This document shows positions 1 to 8,202 of a stretch of 64,000 nt of DNA, piece after piece (position 1 is the stretch's first letter; each line of letters begins with the position of its first letter). A program made the translations under genes and the position numbers. The notes beneath the pieces were generated by a model. It ran no database searches. It was not told where the DNA came from and saw only the letters and a program-made list of their open reading frames with translations. The stretch comes from Streptomyces sp. P3. GTDB taxonomy: Bacteria > Actinomycetota > Actinomycetes > Streptomycetales > Streptomycetaceae. The stretch is taken from NCBI RefSeq assembly GCF_003032475.1, contig NZ_CP028369.1, positions 2,480,001-2,544,000 of the forward strand, written 5' to 3'.

Positions 1-115
1 GTTCGAATGGTGTTCGAATGGGTGAATGGTGGACGTGCGGACGGGCCTGGGCGGGGCGCGGAAATTGGTGCGACGGATCGTGAACCGATCGGCGGGGCCG
101 ATCCGATGAGGTGAT

Positions 116-673
116 GTGAGCGAGAGCGAGACGAGAAGCGACGGGGAACTGCTGCGGGCCATCGCGGCGGACCGGGACCGTCCTGCCTTCGAGGAGCTGT
201 ACCGGCGGTACGCGCCCTGGCTGACCGCGCGCATGCGCGGCCGCTGCGCCGACGCGGGGATAGTCGACGACGTCGTCCAGGAGACGTTCCTCGCCGTGTG
301 GCGCGGCACCGCCCGCCATCGCGAGGAGGGCTTCTCCGGCGACGCCGCCGGCTGGCTGTGGCGCATCGCCGCACGCCGGCTGGTCGACGCGGTGCGCGGC
401 GACGGGGCGCGCGGCAGGCTGCGCCAGGCCCTGTCCCGGCTGCGCCACCGCGACGAGGCCTCGGCGGAGGAACGCGTGCTCGCGGGGGTGGAGCACGGGG
501 ACCTCGCCGGGGCCCTCACCCGCCTCTCGCCGGAGCTGAGGGCCGTCCTGCAGGCGACCGTCATCGACGGGCTCACCACCCGGGAGGCGGCCGTTCTGCT
601 CGGCATCCCGCCCGGCACCGTCAAGACGCGGGCCCTGCGCGCCCGCAAGCACCTGCGGGAGGCGCTGGCATGA
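116..673 (+). CDS. ECF-family RNA polymerase sigma factor
   Basis: Alternative sigma factor of 185 aa, the normal ECF length. Sigma region 2 is at about residues 22-90 (FEELYRRYAPWL, then DDVVQETFLAVWR) and region 4 at about 128-182 (LTTREAAVLLGIPPGTVKTR is the promoter-reading helix-turn-helix). The GTG start at 116 fits the family N-terminus. The next gene encodes a zinc-finger membrane protein and an ABC exporter follows, all on one strand, so the factor probably drives or senses through this operon. Target promoters and stimulus cannot be read from sequence. The family call is firm; the partner role of the next gene is inference. Confidence 0.93.
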   Translation: MSESETRSDGELLRAIAADRDRPAFEELYRRYAPWLTARMRGRCADAGIVDDVVQETFLAVWRGTARHREEGFSGDAAGWLWRIAARRLVDAVRGDGARGRLRQALSRLRHRDEASAEERVLAGVEHGDLAGALTRLSPELRAVLQATVIDGLTTREAAVLLGIPPGTVKTRALRARKHLREALA

Positions 674-740
674 GGCGGTACGTCCGCGGAAGAGACCCGC
701 GCGGCCGCGTGGGCGACGAACGGCCGAGGGAGGCACGGGC

Positions 741-1583
741 ATGACGTGGCACGTGGCAGAGGAAGATCTGCGCGCCTACGCGCAGGGCGAGCTGTCGCCG
801 CCGCTGCTGTGGTCGGCCGACACCCATCTGACCGGATGCGCTCGGTGCCGGGCCAGGCTGGCGGAGGCCGCCGACCCGGTAGCGCTGGACGCCGGCTGGG
901 AGCGGCTGGACGCCGAGCTGGACGCGCCACGGCCCAGCCTGCTCGAGCGGATGCTGGTGCGGCTCGGGGTGGCCGACCACACGGCGCGGCTGCTCGCGGC
1001 GACCCCGGTGCTCCGCCGGTCCTGGCTGCTGTCGGTGCTGTTCCTGCTCGTCATGACGGTGCTGGCGGTGCGCCTCGCGGACCAGCCCGCACTGTTCCTG
1101 GCACTGGCCCCGCTCCTTCCGCTCGCCGGGGTCGCGCTGTCGTACGGCCCGTCCCTCGACCCGACCTACGAGATGGCCGTCGTCTCCCCGACGCACGGCT
1201 TCCGGCTGCTCATGATCCGTACGGTCGCGGTGCTCACGGCGGGCCTGGCGTTCAACGGCCTGGCAACGCTCGCCCTGCCGGGATACGGGCTGCTGGCCCT
1301 GGCGTGGCTGCTGCCCGCGCTCGCCCTCACCGGGACCGGCCTCGCGCTGACCGCCCGGCTGGGGCCGGTGGTGGGGCCCTCCCTGGTCGGCGTCGCCTGG
1401 GTGACGGTGCTGGCGGTGGCCAGGGCCCAGCGGCACGCGCACGACACGCTCGCCCCGTTCACGGCGACGGGCCAGTTCACCGCGGCCGCGGTGGCGGTCC
1501 TCGCCGCCCTGCTGCTTCACCAGGCCCGCGACCGCTTCGACACCCGTCCCCTGGGCGGCTTCCCGGCCGGCGGCGTCGGATGA
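741..1583 (+). CDS. Zinc-finger (anti-sigma-like) integral membrane protein
   Basis: A 280 aa protein whose first 40 residues carry an H-x3-C-x2-C pattern (HLTGCARCR), typical of zinc-binding anti-sigma N-termini. Residues about 85-265 hold several hydrophobic segments (for example LLSVLFLLVMTVLAV), so the rest is membrane-embedded. It lies 67 bp downstream of the ECF sigma gene on the same strand. The likely role is to sequester that factor at the membrane and release it on a signal. Neither the signal nor direct binding is visible in the sequence. It could instead be a zf-HC2 membrane component of the adjacent ABC exporter. Confidence 0.8.
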   Translation: MTWHVAEEDLRAYAQGELSPPLLWSADTHLTGCARCRARLAEAADPVALDAGWERLDAELDAPRPSLLERMLVRLGVADHTARLLAATPVLRRSWLLSVLFLLVMTVLAVRLADQPALFLALAPLLPLAGVALSYGPSLDPTYEMAVVSPTHGFRLLMIRTVAVLTAGLAFNGLATLALPGYGLLALAWLLPALALTGTGLALTARLGPVVGPSLVGVAWVTVLAVARAQRHAHDTLAPFTATGQFTAAAVAVLAALLLHQARDRFDTRPLGGFPAGGVG

Positions 1584-1644
1584 CCCGGCCCCCCGTCCCG
1601 TCGAGCCCGCCCCCGACCGACCCCAGGATCTCCAGGAGCCCCGC

Positions 1645-2586
1645 ATGACCACCACGCCCACCCCGGGCCCCGCCTCCGGTCCCGCCCAGGGGTCCGCCGC
1701 CGGTTCCGTGCCGGGCCGCGTCCCTGGACCCGCCACCGTGACGGCCGTCGACCTGTCCCTGCGCTTCGGGGGGACCCGCGCCCTGGACGGCGTCTCGCTG
1801 CGGCTGGAGCGCGGCGTCACCGGGCTGCTCGGGCCCAACGGGGCCGGGAAGACGACGCTGCTGCGGGTGCTGGCCACGGCCGTACCGCCGGACGGCGGTC
1901 GGTTCACCGCCCTGGGCCACGATCCCGGCACCGCGCCCGGCCGCCTCGCCCTGCGCCGCACGCTCGGCTATCTGCCCCAGACCCCCGGCTTCCACCCGGA
2001 CTTCACGGCCTTCGACTTCGTCGACTACGTGGCGATCCTGAAGGAGCTGACCGACCGGGGCGCCCGGCTCCGCGAGGTGCGGCGCGTGCTGGACGCCGTC
2101 GATCTCTCCGATGTGCGCGGCAAGCGCCTCAAGCGGCTCTCCGGAGGCATGCGGCAGCGCGTCGCCCTGGCCGCCGCGCTCGTCGGCGAGCCCGGCTTCC
2201 TCGTGCTGGACGAACCGACCGTCGGGCTCGACCCCGAGCAGCGCATGCGCTTTCGCGAGCTGATCGCCGAGGCCGGCGAGGGCCGCACCGTCCTGCTGTC
2301 CACCCACCAGACCGAGGACGTGGCGATGCTCTGCCACCGGGTGATCGTCCTGGCCGGCGGGCGCGTCCGTTTCGAGGGCACCCCGGCCGAGCTGACCGCC
2401 CGTGCCGCCGGCCGGGTCTGGAGCGGCACCCGCCGCGACCCGGCCGCCCTGGCCGGCTGGCGTACCGGCGCCGGCACGTTCCGCAACGTCGGCGAACCGC
2501 CCGAGGGCGCCGACCTCGTCGAACCCACCCTGGAGGACGGCTACCTGCTCGTCCTCGACGGCGAGAGCGCGGAGGCGACGGCATGA
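1645..2586 (+). CDS. ABC transporter ATP-binding protein
   Basis: Nucleotide-binding subunit of an ABC exporter, 313 aa. After a Pro/Gly-rich N-terminal tail of about 30 residues it shows Walker A (GPNGAGKTT), Q-loop, signature (LSGGMRQR), Walker B (FLVLDEP) and the H-loop (LLSTHQ). It energises transport by the membrane proteins encoded directly downstream; its stop overlaps their first start codon (ATGA at 2583-2586). The substrate is unknown. The setting with an ECF sigma factor and a zinc-finger membrane protein suggests a cell-envelope or antibiotic-stress exporter, which is inference. Confidence 0.93.
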   Translation: MTTTPTPGPASGPAQGSAAGSVPGRVPGPATVTAVDLSLRFGGTRALDGVSLRLERGVTGLLGPNGAGKTTLLRVLATAVPPDGGRFTALGHDPGTAPGRLALRRTLGYLPQTPGFHPDFTAFDFVDYVAILKELTDRGARLREVRRVLDAVDLSDVRGKRLKRLSGGMRQRVALAAALVGEPGFLVLDEPTVGLDPEQRMRFRELIAEAGEGRTVLLSTHQTEDVAMLCHRVIVLAGGRVRFEGTPAELTARAAGRVWSGTRRDPAALAGWRTGAGTFRNVGEPPEGADLVEPTLEDGYLLVLDGESAEATA

Positions 2587-4142
2587 GCGCCACGACCGCG
2601 ACGCTCGCGGACCCCGCCCGCACGCTCGGCGAGCCGCCGCGCGAGGCCCGCCGCGCCCGAGCCGTCCTCGACCTCGCCCGCTTCGAGGCCCGTGAGCTGC
2701 TGTACCAGGCCCCGATGCTGGTCTTCTTCGTCCTCTACGCCGGCTTCATCGTCCTGCGGCTGATGAGCAGGGACGGCATGGACGCATACCCCGTCCTCAA
2801 CACGGTCGACCGGCGCACCCAGATGACACCGCTGCTGTTCGCCGTCGCCCTGCTCGTCTGCGCCAACGCGGCCGTGCTGCGCTCGCGCAAGCACGGCACC
2901 GTGCAGCAGTTCGGCGTCCTGGCCATGGAGCCGTGGCGGCGCACCCTCGCGCATCTGCTGTCCGTGGTGCCGTACGCGGCGCTCACCGCGGTCGCCGTCG
3001 CGGTCGAGTTCGGCTGGGAGGCGCTGAAGCCCGGCGCCGTCGGGCACGGTTCGTTCGGCGAGCTGGCCATCGGCCCTCTGACCGTGCTGTTCGCCGGCGT
3101 CGTCGGAGTACTGCTGGCCTGTCTGCTGCCCGCGCCGTTCGTCCCGCTGCTCTTCGTCATCGCCTTCTACGTCGTCGCGGTCCTCGCCTCGGCGGTCGGC
3201 GACGCGGGCAGGTGGGAGGGCTGGCTCTCGCCGGTCGTCTTCGGGGCCGACACGGGCGGCGACCCGGTGCCGTCCGATCTGCTCGGCCGCCCCGCCGGCT
3301 GGCACGCGCTGTACGTGACGGCGCTGTGCGTTCTGCTGGCCTGCGCGGCGCTGCTCGTGGCCGGCGGCCGCACCCGGGTCGTCAAGGCGGCGACTGCCCT
3401 CGCGCTGGCGGCTGTCACGGCCGGCGCGATCGGTCAGTCCGCCCAGGACACGGCGGGCCTGGCGGCTGCGCGCACGACGGCGTCCGACTCCCCGCAGAAG
3501 GTCCAGTCGTGCGCGACCCACGACGGCTCGCGGTACTGCGCCTTCCCCGAGTGGAGCGGGGTGCGGTCCGAGTGGGCCGAGGTCGTCGGGCGGGTCCGCT
3601 CGCTGGCCGGAGGCGACGCGGCGAACGCCTCTCTGACGGTCCGCCAGCGCATCGACGCCCGGGACGGAGTGGAGGTCGACGCCAGCCTCACGCCCTCCAC
3701 CGTGCCGGGCCGGGTGACGGTCGGCACCCGCTGGGGCGGCAACCGCGTCCCGGAGTTCGCCGTCGGCGTCGCCACCGTCCTGGTCGCCGGCACCGAGGCG
3801 GCGACGGAGGAGGAGATGTGCCGCGACGCCCGCCCGGTCACGATCATGTGGCTGGTTCTGGGCGCGGACCCGACGCCGTCGGACACCTTCCGGCACGTGC
3901 GTCTGGACGACAGCACGGAGGGCTCGGCCTCGGTCCTGGCGCCGACCAACGGACTGAGCATGACGGCGGCGCAGACGACGGTGGTCCGCGAACTCCTGGA
4001 GCGTCCGCGCGCCGAGGTGACCGCCCGGGTCAAGGCCCACTGGGCGGAACTGACCTCCACGGCGACATCCCCGGCCGAGGCGGCGAAGCTGCTGGGCGTC
4101 GCGGCGCCGCAGGAGACGGAGGGACAGTCGTGCGAGGAATGA
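2583..4142 (+). CDS. ABC transporter permease
   Basis: Membrane subunit of 519 aa, translationally coupled to the ATPase by an ATGA overlap. The first 270 residues contain about six hydrophobic segments (for example LVFFVLYAGFIVL and FVPLLFVIAFYVVAVL). A further helix is followed by a long soluble C-terminal part (about residues 300-519) that should face outside. That extracytoplasmic half is unusual for a plain ABC-2 permease and contains paired cysteines (SCATHDGSRYC). The substrate is unknown. It probably works with the ATPase at 1645-2586 and the membrane protein at 4139-4795. Confidence 0.82.
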   Translation: MSATTATLADPARTLGEPPREARRARAVLDLARFEARELLYQAPMLVFFVLYAGFIVLRLMSRDGMDAYPVLNTVDRRTQMTPLLFAVALLVCANAAVLRSRKHGTVQQFGVLAMEPWRRTLAHLLSVVPYAALTAVAVAVEFGWEALKPGAVGHGSFGELAIGPLTVLFAGVVGVLLACLLPAPFVPLLFVIAFYVVAVLASAVGDAGRWEGWLSPVVFGADTGGDPVPSDLLGRPAGWHALYVTALCVLLACAALLVAGGRTRVVKAATALALAAVTAGAIGQSAQDTAGLAAARTTASDSPQKVQSCATHDGSRYCAFPEWSGVRSEWAEVVGRVRSLAGGDAANASLTVRQRIDARDGVEVDASLTPSTVPGRVTVGTRWGGNRVPEFAVGVATVLVAGTEAATEEEMCRDARPVTIMWLVLGADPTPSDTFRHVRLDDSTEGSASVLAPTNGLSMTAAQTTVVRELLERPRAEVTARVKAHWAELTSTATSPAEAAKLLGVAAPQETEGQSCEE

Positions 4143-4795
4143 CCGTCCGCGCCCTGGCCGCGCCGGTGTGGCGCAGCCTCCCCTGGCGGGCGCTGGCCGC
4201 GGCAGGCGGGCCGGGCCTGCTGCTGGCGGGCGCCGCACGGCTGCCGGACCGGGCGCCGGATCCCGAACTGGGCCGGCTGTTGCTGCGCCTCACGGCGCTC
4301 GCCGGCGCCCTCGGCCTGGCCTTCCTGCTGGACGACCCGGCCCGCCGCACGACCGCGGCGACCCCGGTGGGCCGGGCCTCCCGGGCCGCCGTGCGCCTGG
4401 CTCTCGCCGCCCCCGTCGCAGCCCTCTGGTGGACGGCGGCCCTGCTCCTCGTGCCGGCCCAGAGCCGCCCGGCGCTGACCCCGGCCACCGTCGAGGCCGC
4501 GGCGACGGCCTGCACGGCGCTCGCCCTGGCCACCCTCGCCGTCCGCTTCACGGACACGGCGGAGGTGGGCAAAGGGGCGGCCGTCTGGCTGGGAGCGGCG
4601 GCGGGGGTGACGCTCCTGGTCCCCGACCGCTGGGGTCTGCTGGGCACACCGGCCGACCCCTGGTGGCAGGCGACGCAGCTCCGATGGGCGGCCGTGCTGG
4701 CACTGACGCTGACGCTGTGCGCGACGGGGACCCGGGAGCCCGTCCGGCGACGGTCCCGAAGACCCGTCCGGGGGCCCGCGCCGTCCGGCTACTGA
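4139..4795 (+). CDS. ABC-transporter-associated membrane protein
   Basis: A 218 aa, strongly hydrophobic protein with about five to six predicted helices (for example LRLTALAGALGLAFLL and AALWWTAALLLV). The ATG at 4139 overlaps the upstream stop (ATGA); a GTG at 4130 in the same frame is an alternative. Its position as last gene of the ECF-sigma/ABC operon suggests a second permease subunit. No conserved transporter motif was recognised, so only membrane location and operon membership are firm. It ends with a basic tail (RRRSRRPVRG). Confidence 0.75.
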   Translation: MTVRALAAPVWRSLPWRALAAAGGPGLLLAGAARLPDRAPDPELGRLLLRLTALAGALGLAFLLDDPARRTTAATPVGRASRAAVRLALAAPVAALWWTAALLLVPAQSRPALTPATVEAAATACTALALATLAVRFTDTAEVGKGAAVWLGAAAGVTLLVPDRWGLLGTPADPWWQATQLRWAAVLALTLTLCATGTREPVRRRSRRPVRGPAPSGY

Positions 4796-5149
4796 CACCA
4801 GGTCCGGGCCGGGGGCGAGGCGGGGCCGGGGGCGGCAGCCGCGGGACGCGGTCGCGGGTTTGCGGTGGTTCCCGCGAGGCGGCGGTCGCGGGTTTGCGGT
4901 GGTCACCGGAGGCGGAGGTCACGTGGCAGTCGTCCCCCGGGACAACGGCAACCGGGGGACGGTGGCCAAGGGATGGCGGTTGGTCAGCCGGGGCGGCGGG
5001 AACAGGAGCGGCCGTCACCCGGGGGAGGCGGTGCCAAGGAGCAGCGCCACAGGGGACACCCGGCGCGCCCTCTCCCACCGGCCGCCCCGGGGCTTTGGCC
5101 CGACCGTGAGCCCTCCGCTCGCTGCCCGCCCGCCCCCGGGAGGGCTGCC
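4796..5149. repeat. Intergenic region with a 22-bp direct repeat
   Basis: No convincing gene lies in these 354 bp between two convergent genes. A 22-bp sequence starting GCGGTCGCGGG and ending TTTGCGGTGGT occurs at 4848-4869 and again, identically, at 4882-4903, 34 bp apart. The rest is GC-rich low-complexity sequence. It may include terminators for both operons, but no clean hairpin was singled out. Confidence 0.5.
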
Positions 5150-6076
5150 TCACGTCTCGGAGCGGTACATCAGGTCCGTCTCATGGGTGAGGAAGCCCAG
5201 CCGCTCGTAGACCGACACCGCCGCCTTGTTGTCAACGTCGACGTACAGCATCGCGGTGGGCAGACCCTGGGCCGCGAGATGCCGCAGGCCGATCGTGGTG
5301 AGGGCCTTGCCGAGGCCGCCGCCCTGGGCGCCGGGGGCGACGCCGAGGACGTACACCTCGCCCAGCTGCTCCTGGGCGTGGACCTTCGTCCAGTGGAACC
5401 CGACGAGCGTGTCGCCGCGGAAGGCGAGGAAGAAGCCGGCCGGGTCGAACCAGGGCTCGGACCGGCGGTCGTCGAGGTCGCGCTGGGTGAGGGAGCCCTG
5501 TTCGGGATGGTGGGCGAAGGAGGCGGCGTTGACGGCGAGCCAGGCGGCGTCGTCCTGTCCGGGCACGAACGTACGGACCGTCACGCCCGAGGGCAGCACC
5601 GGGTCGGGCAGCTCCAGGTCGGTCAACGGGCGCCGCATCTGGCGCAGTTCGCGGAACAGCGTGAGGCCGAGCACCTGGGCGAGGTGGCGGGCCGCGGAGT
5701 GGCCGCCGTGGGCCCACACCCGGAGCCGCTTGCCGGAGGCGGCGAGCAGCGCGGAGCCGAGCGCGCGCCCGTGGCCGTGGCCGCGGTGCGAGGGGTGCAC
5801 GACCAGTTCGGCGGCGGGCGCCTCGACGGGGTCGGTGTCCTCGAGCTGGGCGTAGCCGACGAGTTCGTCCCCCACGGTGAGGACGAGGTGGGAGACGCCC
5901 TCGCGGGATCCTCCGCGCAGCTGCAGCCGTCCCTGTTCGGACACCGCCTGCTGGCCGTCCGCCCGGGCGGCCTCGGCGAGCAGGGCGAGGACGGCCTCGG
6001 TCTGTCCGGGGGAGAGCGCGGAGTGGGTCTCGATGGATCGGGAGCCGGGGAGCCGTGCGGTGTCGTCGCTGGTCAT
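5150..6076 (-). CDS. mshD: Mycothiol synthase (acetyl-CoA:Cys-GlcN-Ins acetyltransferase)
   Basis: Last enzyme of mycothiol synthesis: it acetylates the cysteinyl amine of Cys-GlcN-Ins using acetyl-CoA. The 308 aa length matches the family. Two tandem GNAT domains are visible: the N-terminal one with VVHPSHRGHGHGRALGSALL, and the active C-terminal one with VYVLGVAPGAQGGGLGKAL and ending YERLGFLTHETDLMY. The ATG at 6076 (MTSDDTARL) was chosen because upstream in-frame sequence is not protein-like. It is a single-gene unit facing the ABC operon. mshA of the same pathway lies 45 kb away at 50185, so the pathway genes are scattered. Confidence 0.93.
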   Translation of the reverse strand: MTSDDTARLPGSRSIETHSALSPGQTEAVLALLAEAARADGQQAVSEQGRLQLRGGSREGVSHLVLTVGDELVGYAQLEDTDPVEAPAAELVVHPSHRGHGHGRALGSALLAASGKRLRVWAHGGHSAARHLAQVLGLTLFRELRQMRRPLTDLELPDPVLPSGVTVRTFVPGQDDAAWLAVNAASFAHHPEQGSLTQRDLDDRRSEPWFDPAGFFLAFRGDTLVGFHWTKVHAQEQLGEVYVLGVAPGAQGGGLGKALTTIGLRHLAAQGLPTAMLYVDVDNKAAVSVYERLGFLTHETDLMYRSET

Positions 6077-6234
6077 GCGTCGAGGGTAAAGGGCGGTTGC
6101 CGCAAAACGGGGGCAAAGGACAGGGCAAGGGGAAACCAGGTTGTAACCACGAACCCCCTGTCGCGCTACGCGCGTTGACCTTAGGCTGCGCCGGACGGGA
6201 GCCACCGCATTCCAGCCGATCCACAGGGGGGCGC

Positions 6235-8046
6235 ATGCCAGCCACTTCCCAGCCGCAGCCGAGCGACAGACGCGGCCGCCGCCGTACGTACCGTCTTGTC
6301 GCGGCCTCCGCCGTTCTCGCCACCGCGGGCGCCCTCGCCGCCGCGCTTCCGGCGGACGCTCACGAGGGCAAGCACTCCAAGCCGCGGCCCAGCCGCTACC
6401 AGGACGTGCAACTGCTGTCCTTCAACGACCTGCACGGCAACCTCGAGCCCCCGTCCGGTTCGTCCGGCCGTGTCACCGAGCTGCAGGCGGACGGCACGAC
6501 GAAGACGATCGACGCGGGTGGTGTGGAGTACCTGGCCACGCATCTGCGCGAGGCCCGCAAGGGCAACGCCTACTCGGTCACCGCGGCCGGCGGCGACATG
6601 GTCGGCGCCTCCCCGCTGATCTCGGGCCTCTTCCACGACGAGCCCACCATCGAGGCGCTGAACAAGCTCGACCTGGACGTCACGTCCGTCGGCAACCACG
6701 AGTTCGACGAGGGCGCCAAGGAGCTGGGCCGGCTGCAGAACGGCGGCTGTCACCCGACGGACGGCTGCTACAACGGCAAGAAGTTCCGGGGCGCCGACTT
6801 CCCGTATCTCGCGGCGAACGTCCTGAACGAGAAGTCCGGCAAGCCGATCCTGAAGCCGTACTGGGTGTGGAAGAAGAAGGACGTCAAGATCGGCTTCATC
6901 GGCGTGACGCTGGAGGACACGCCGGGCGTGGTGTCCGCCGAGGGCGTCAAGGGCCTCAGGTTCAAGGACGAGGTCGAGACGATCAACAAGTACGCCAAGG
7001 TGCTGCAGAAGCAGGGCGTGAAGTCGATCGTGGCGCTGATCCACGAGGGCGGTCTGCCGGCCTCGGGTTCCTACAACTACAACTGTGACTCGCCGGGCGC
7101 GGGGGCGGGCATCTCCGGCCCGATCGTCGACATCGCGAAGAACGTCACGCCGGCGGTGGACGCGCTGGTGACGGGCCACACGCACGCGGCCTACGCCTGT
7201 ACGATCCCGGACCCGTCGGGCAAGCCGCGCACGGTCACCTCGGCCGCTTCCTTCGGACGTCTGTACACGGACACCACGCTGACGTACGACCGCTACACGG
7301 GTGACATCGCGCGCACGGCCGTCAAGTCGGCGAACCACGTGGTCACCCGGACCGTCGCCAAGGCGCCCGACATGACCGAGCTGATCAGCCGGTGGAACAC
7401 CCTGGCGGCGCCGATCGGCAACCGCGCGATCGGTTACATCTCCGCGGACGTCCCGAGCACGGGCACCGAGTCCCCGATGGGCGACCTGATCGCGGACGCC
7501 CAGCTCTGGTACGGCAAGAAGCTCGACGCGGACACGGACCTCGCGCTGATGAACCCGGGCGGCGTGCGGGCCGGCCTCACCTACGCGGCCAAGGGCGCGG
7601 AGGGCGACGGCGTGGTCACCTACGCCGAGGGCTTCACCGTGCAGCCGTTCTCCAACACCGTGAACCTGCAGAGTTTCACCGGCGCCCAGCTGATCCAGGT
7701 GCTCAAGGAGCAGGTGAGCGGCACGAACACGAGCGCGCCGAAGATCCTTCAGCCGTCCGCCAACCTGACGTACACGCTGGACCTGACGAAGGCGGGCGCG
7801 GACCGTGTCGTCACGGACTCCGTCAAGCTGAACGGCGCGGCGATCGACCCGGCCGCCACCTACCGCGTGTCGACGAACAGCTTCCTCGCGGGCGGCGGCG
7901 ACGGCTTCCCGACGCTGGGTCAGGGCACGAACGACCTGGTCGGCGCCGACGACCTGTCGGCCCTCGAGCAGTACCTGCTCGCCAACTCCTCGGCGGCGGG
8001 CCCGCTCGCGCCGCCGGCGACGAACCGCATCACGATCGTGAAGTAG
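6235..8046 (+). CDS. Secreted 5'-nucleotidase / UDP-sugar hydrolase family protein
   Basis: Secreted metallophosphoesterase of 603 aa. A basic stretch and hydrophobic core (LVAASAVLATAGALAAALPA) form a signal peptide cleaved near ADAHE. The N-terminal metallophosphatase domain shows the metal-binding motifs LLSFNDLHGN, GGDMVGAS, GNHEFDEG and GHTHAAY. The C-terminal 5'-nucleotidase domain includes MNPGGVRAGL and FTVQPFSNTV. It probably releases phosphate from extracellular nucleotides and related phosphoesters. No C-terminal anchor is seen, so it should be free in the medium or wall. The ATG at 6235 gives a proper signal peptide. Confidence 0.93.
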   Translation: MPATSQPQPSDRRGRRRTYRLVAASAVLATAGALAAALPADAHEGKHSKPRPSRYQDVQLLSFNDLHGNLEPPSGSSGRVTELQADGTTKTIDAGGVEYLATHLREARKGNAYSVTAAGGDMVGASPLISGLFHDEPTIEALNKLDLDVTSVGNHEFDEGAKELGRLQNGGCHPTDGCYNGKKFRGADFPYLAANVLNEKSGKPILKPYWVWKKKDVKIGFIGVTLEDTPGVVSAEGVKGLRFKDEVETINKYAKVLQKQGVKSIVALIHEGGLPASGSYNYNCDSPGAGAGISGPIVDIAKNVTPAVDALVTGHTHAAYACTIPDPSGKPRTVTSAASFGRLYTDTTLTYDRYTGDIARTAVKSANHVVTRTVAKAPDMTELISRWNTLAAPIGNRAIGYISADVPSTGTESPMGDLIADAQLWYGKKLDADTDLALMNPGGVRAGLTYAAKGAEGDGVVTYAEGFTVQPFSNTVNLQSFTGAQLIQVLKEQVSGTNTSAPKILQPSANLTYTLDLTKAGADRVVTDSVKLNGAAIDPAATYRVSTNSFLAGGGDGFPTLGQGTNDLVGADDLSALEQYLLANSSAAGPLAPPATNRITIVK

Positions 8047-8130
8047 CACCCGGCGCTCTCCGCGGCGCCGGCGCTCCGTGACAGCAGCTCTTCGTCACAC
8101 CGGTTCTCCGTAACACCGGCTCTCCATGGC

Positions 8131-8165
8131 AAGAGGCGGCCGCGTCACCGACGCGGCCGCCTCTT
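8131..8165. terminator. Perfect 16-bp hairpin between convergent genes
   Basis: Arms AAGAGGCGGCCGCGTC (8131-8146) and GACGCGGCCGCCTCTT (8150-8165) are perfectly complementary around a 3-nt loop. The hairpin ends in TT on each strand and sits between the nucleotidase and pectinase genes, which point at each other. A bidirectional terminator is the natural reading. Confidence 0.85.
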
Positions 8166-8202
8166 CGGCGTGGAGAGCCGGGTCGCGGCCCCTGGGCAAG
8201 GG

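Noticed and set aside
1..30. Repeated GTTCGAATG at the window start (positions 1-9 and 12-20)
   Set aside because: Too short, and the left context is cut off by the window edge.
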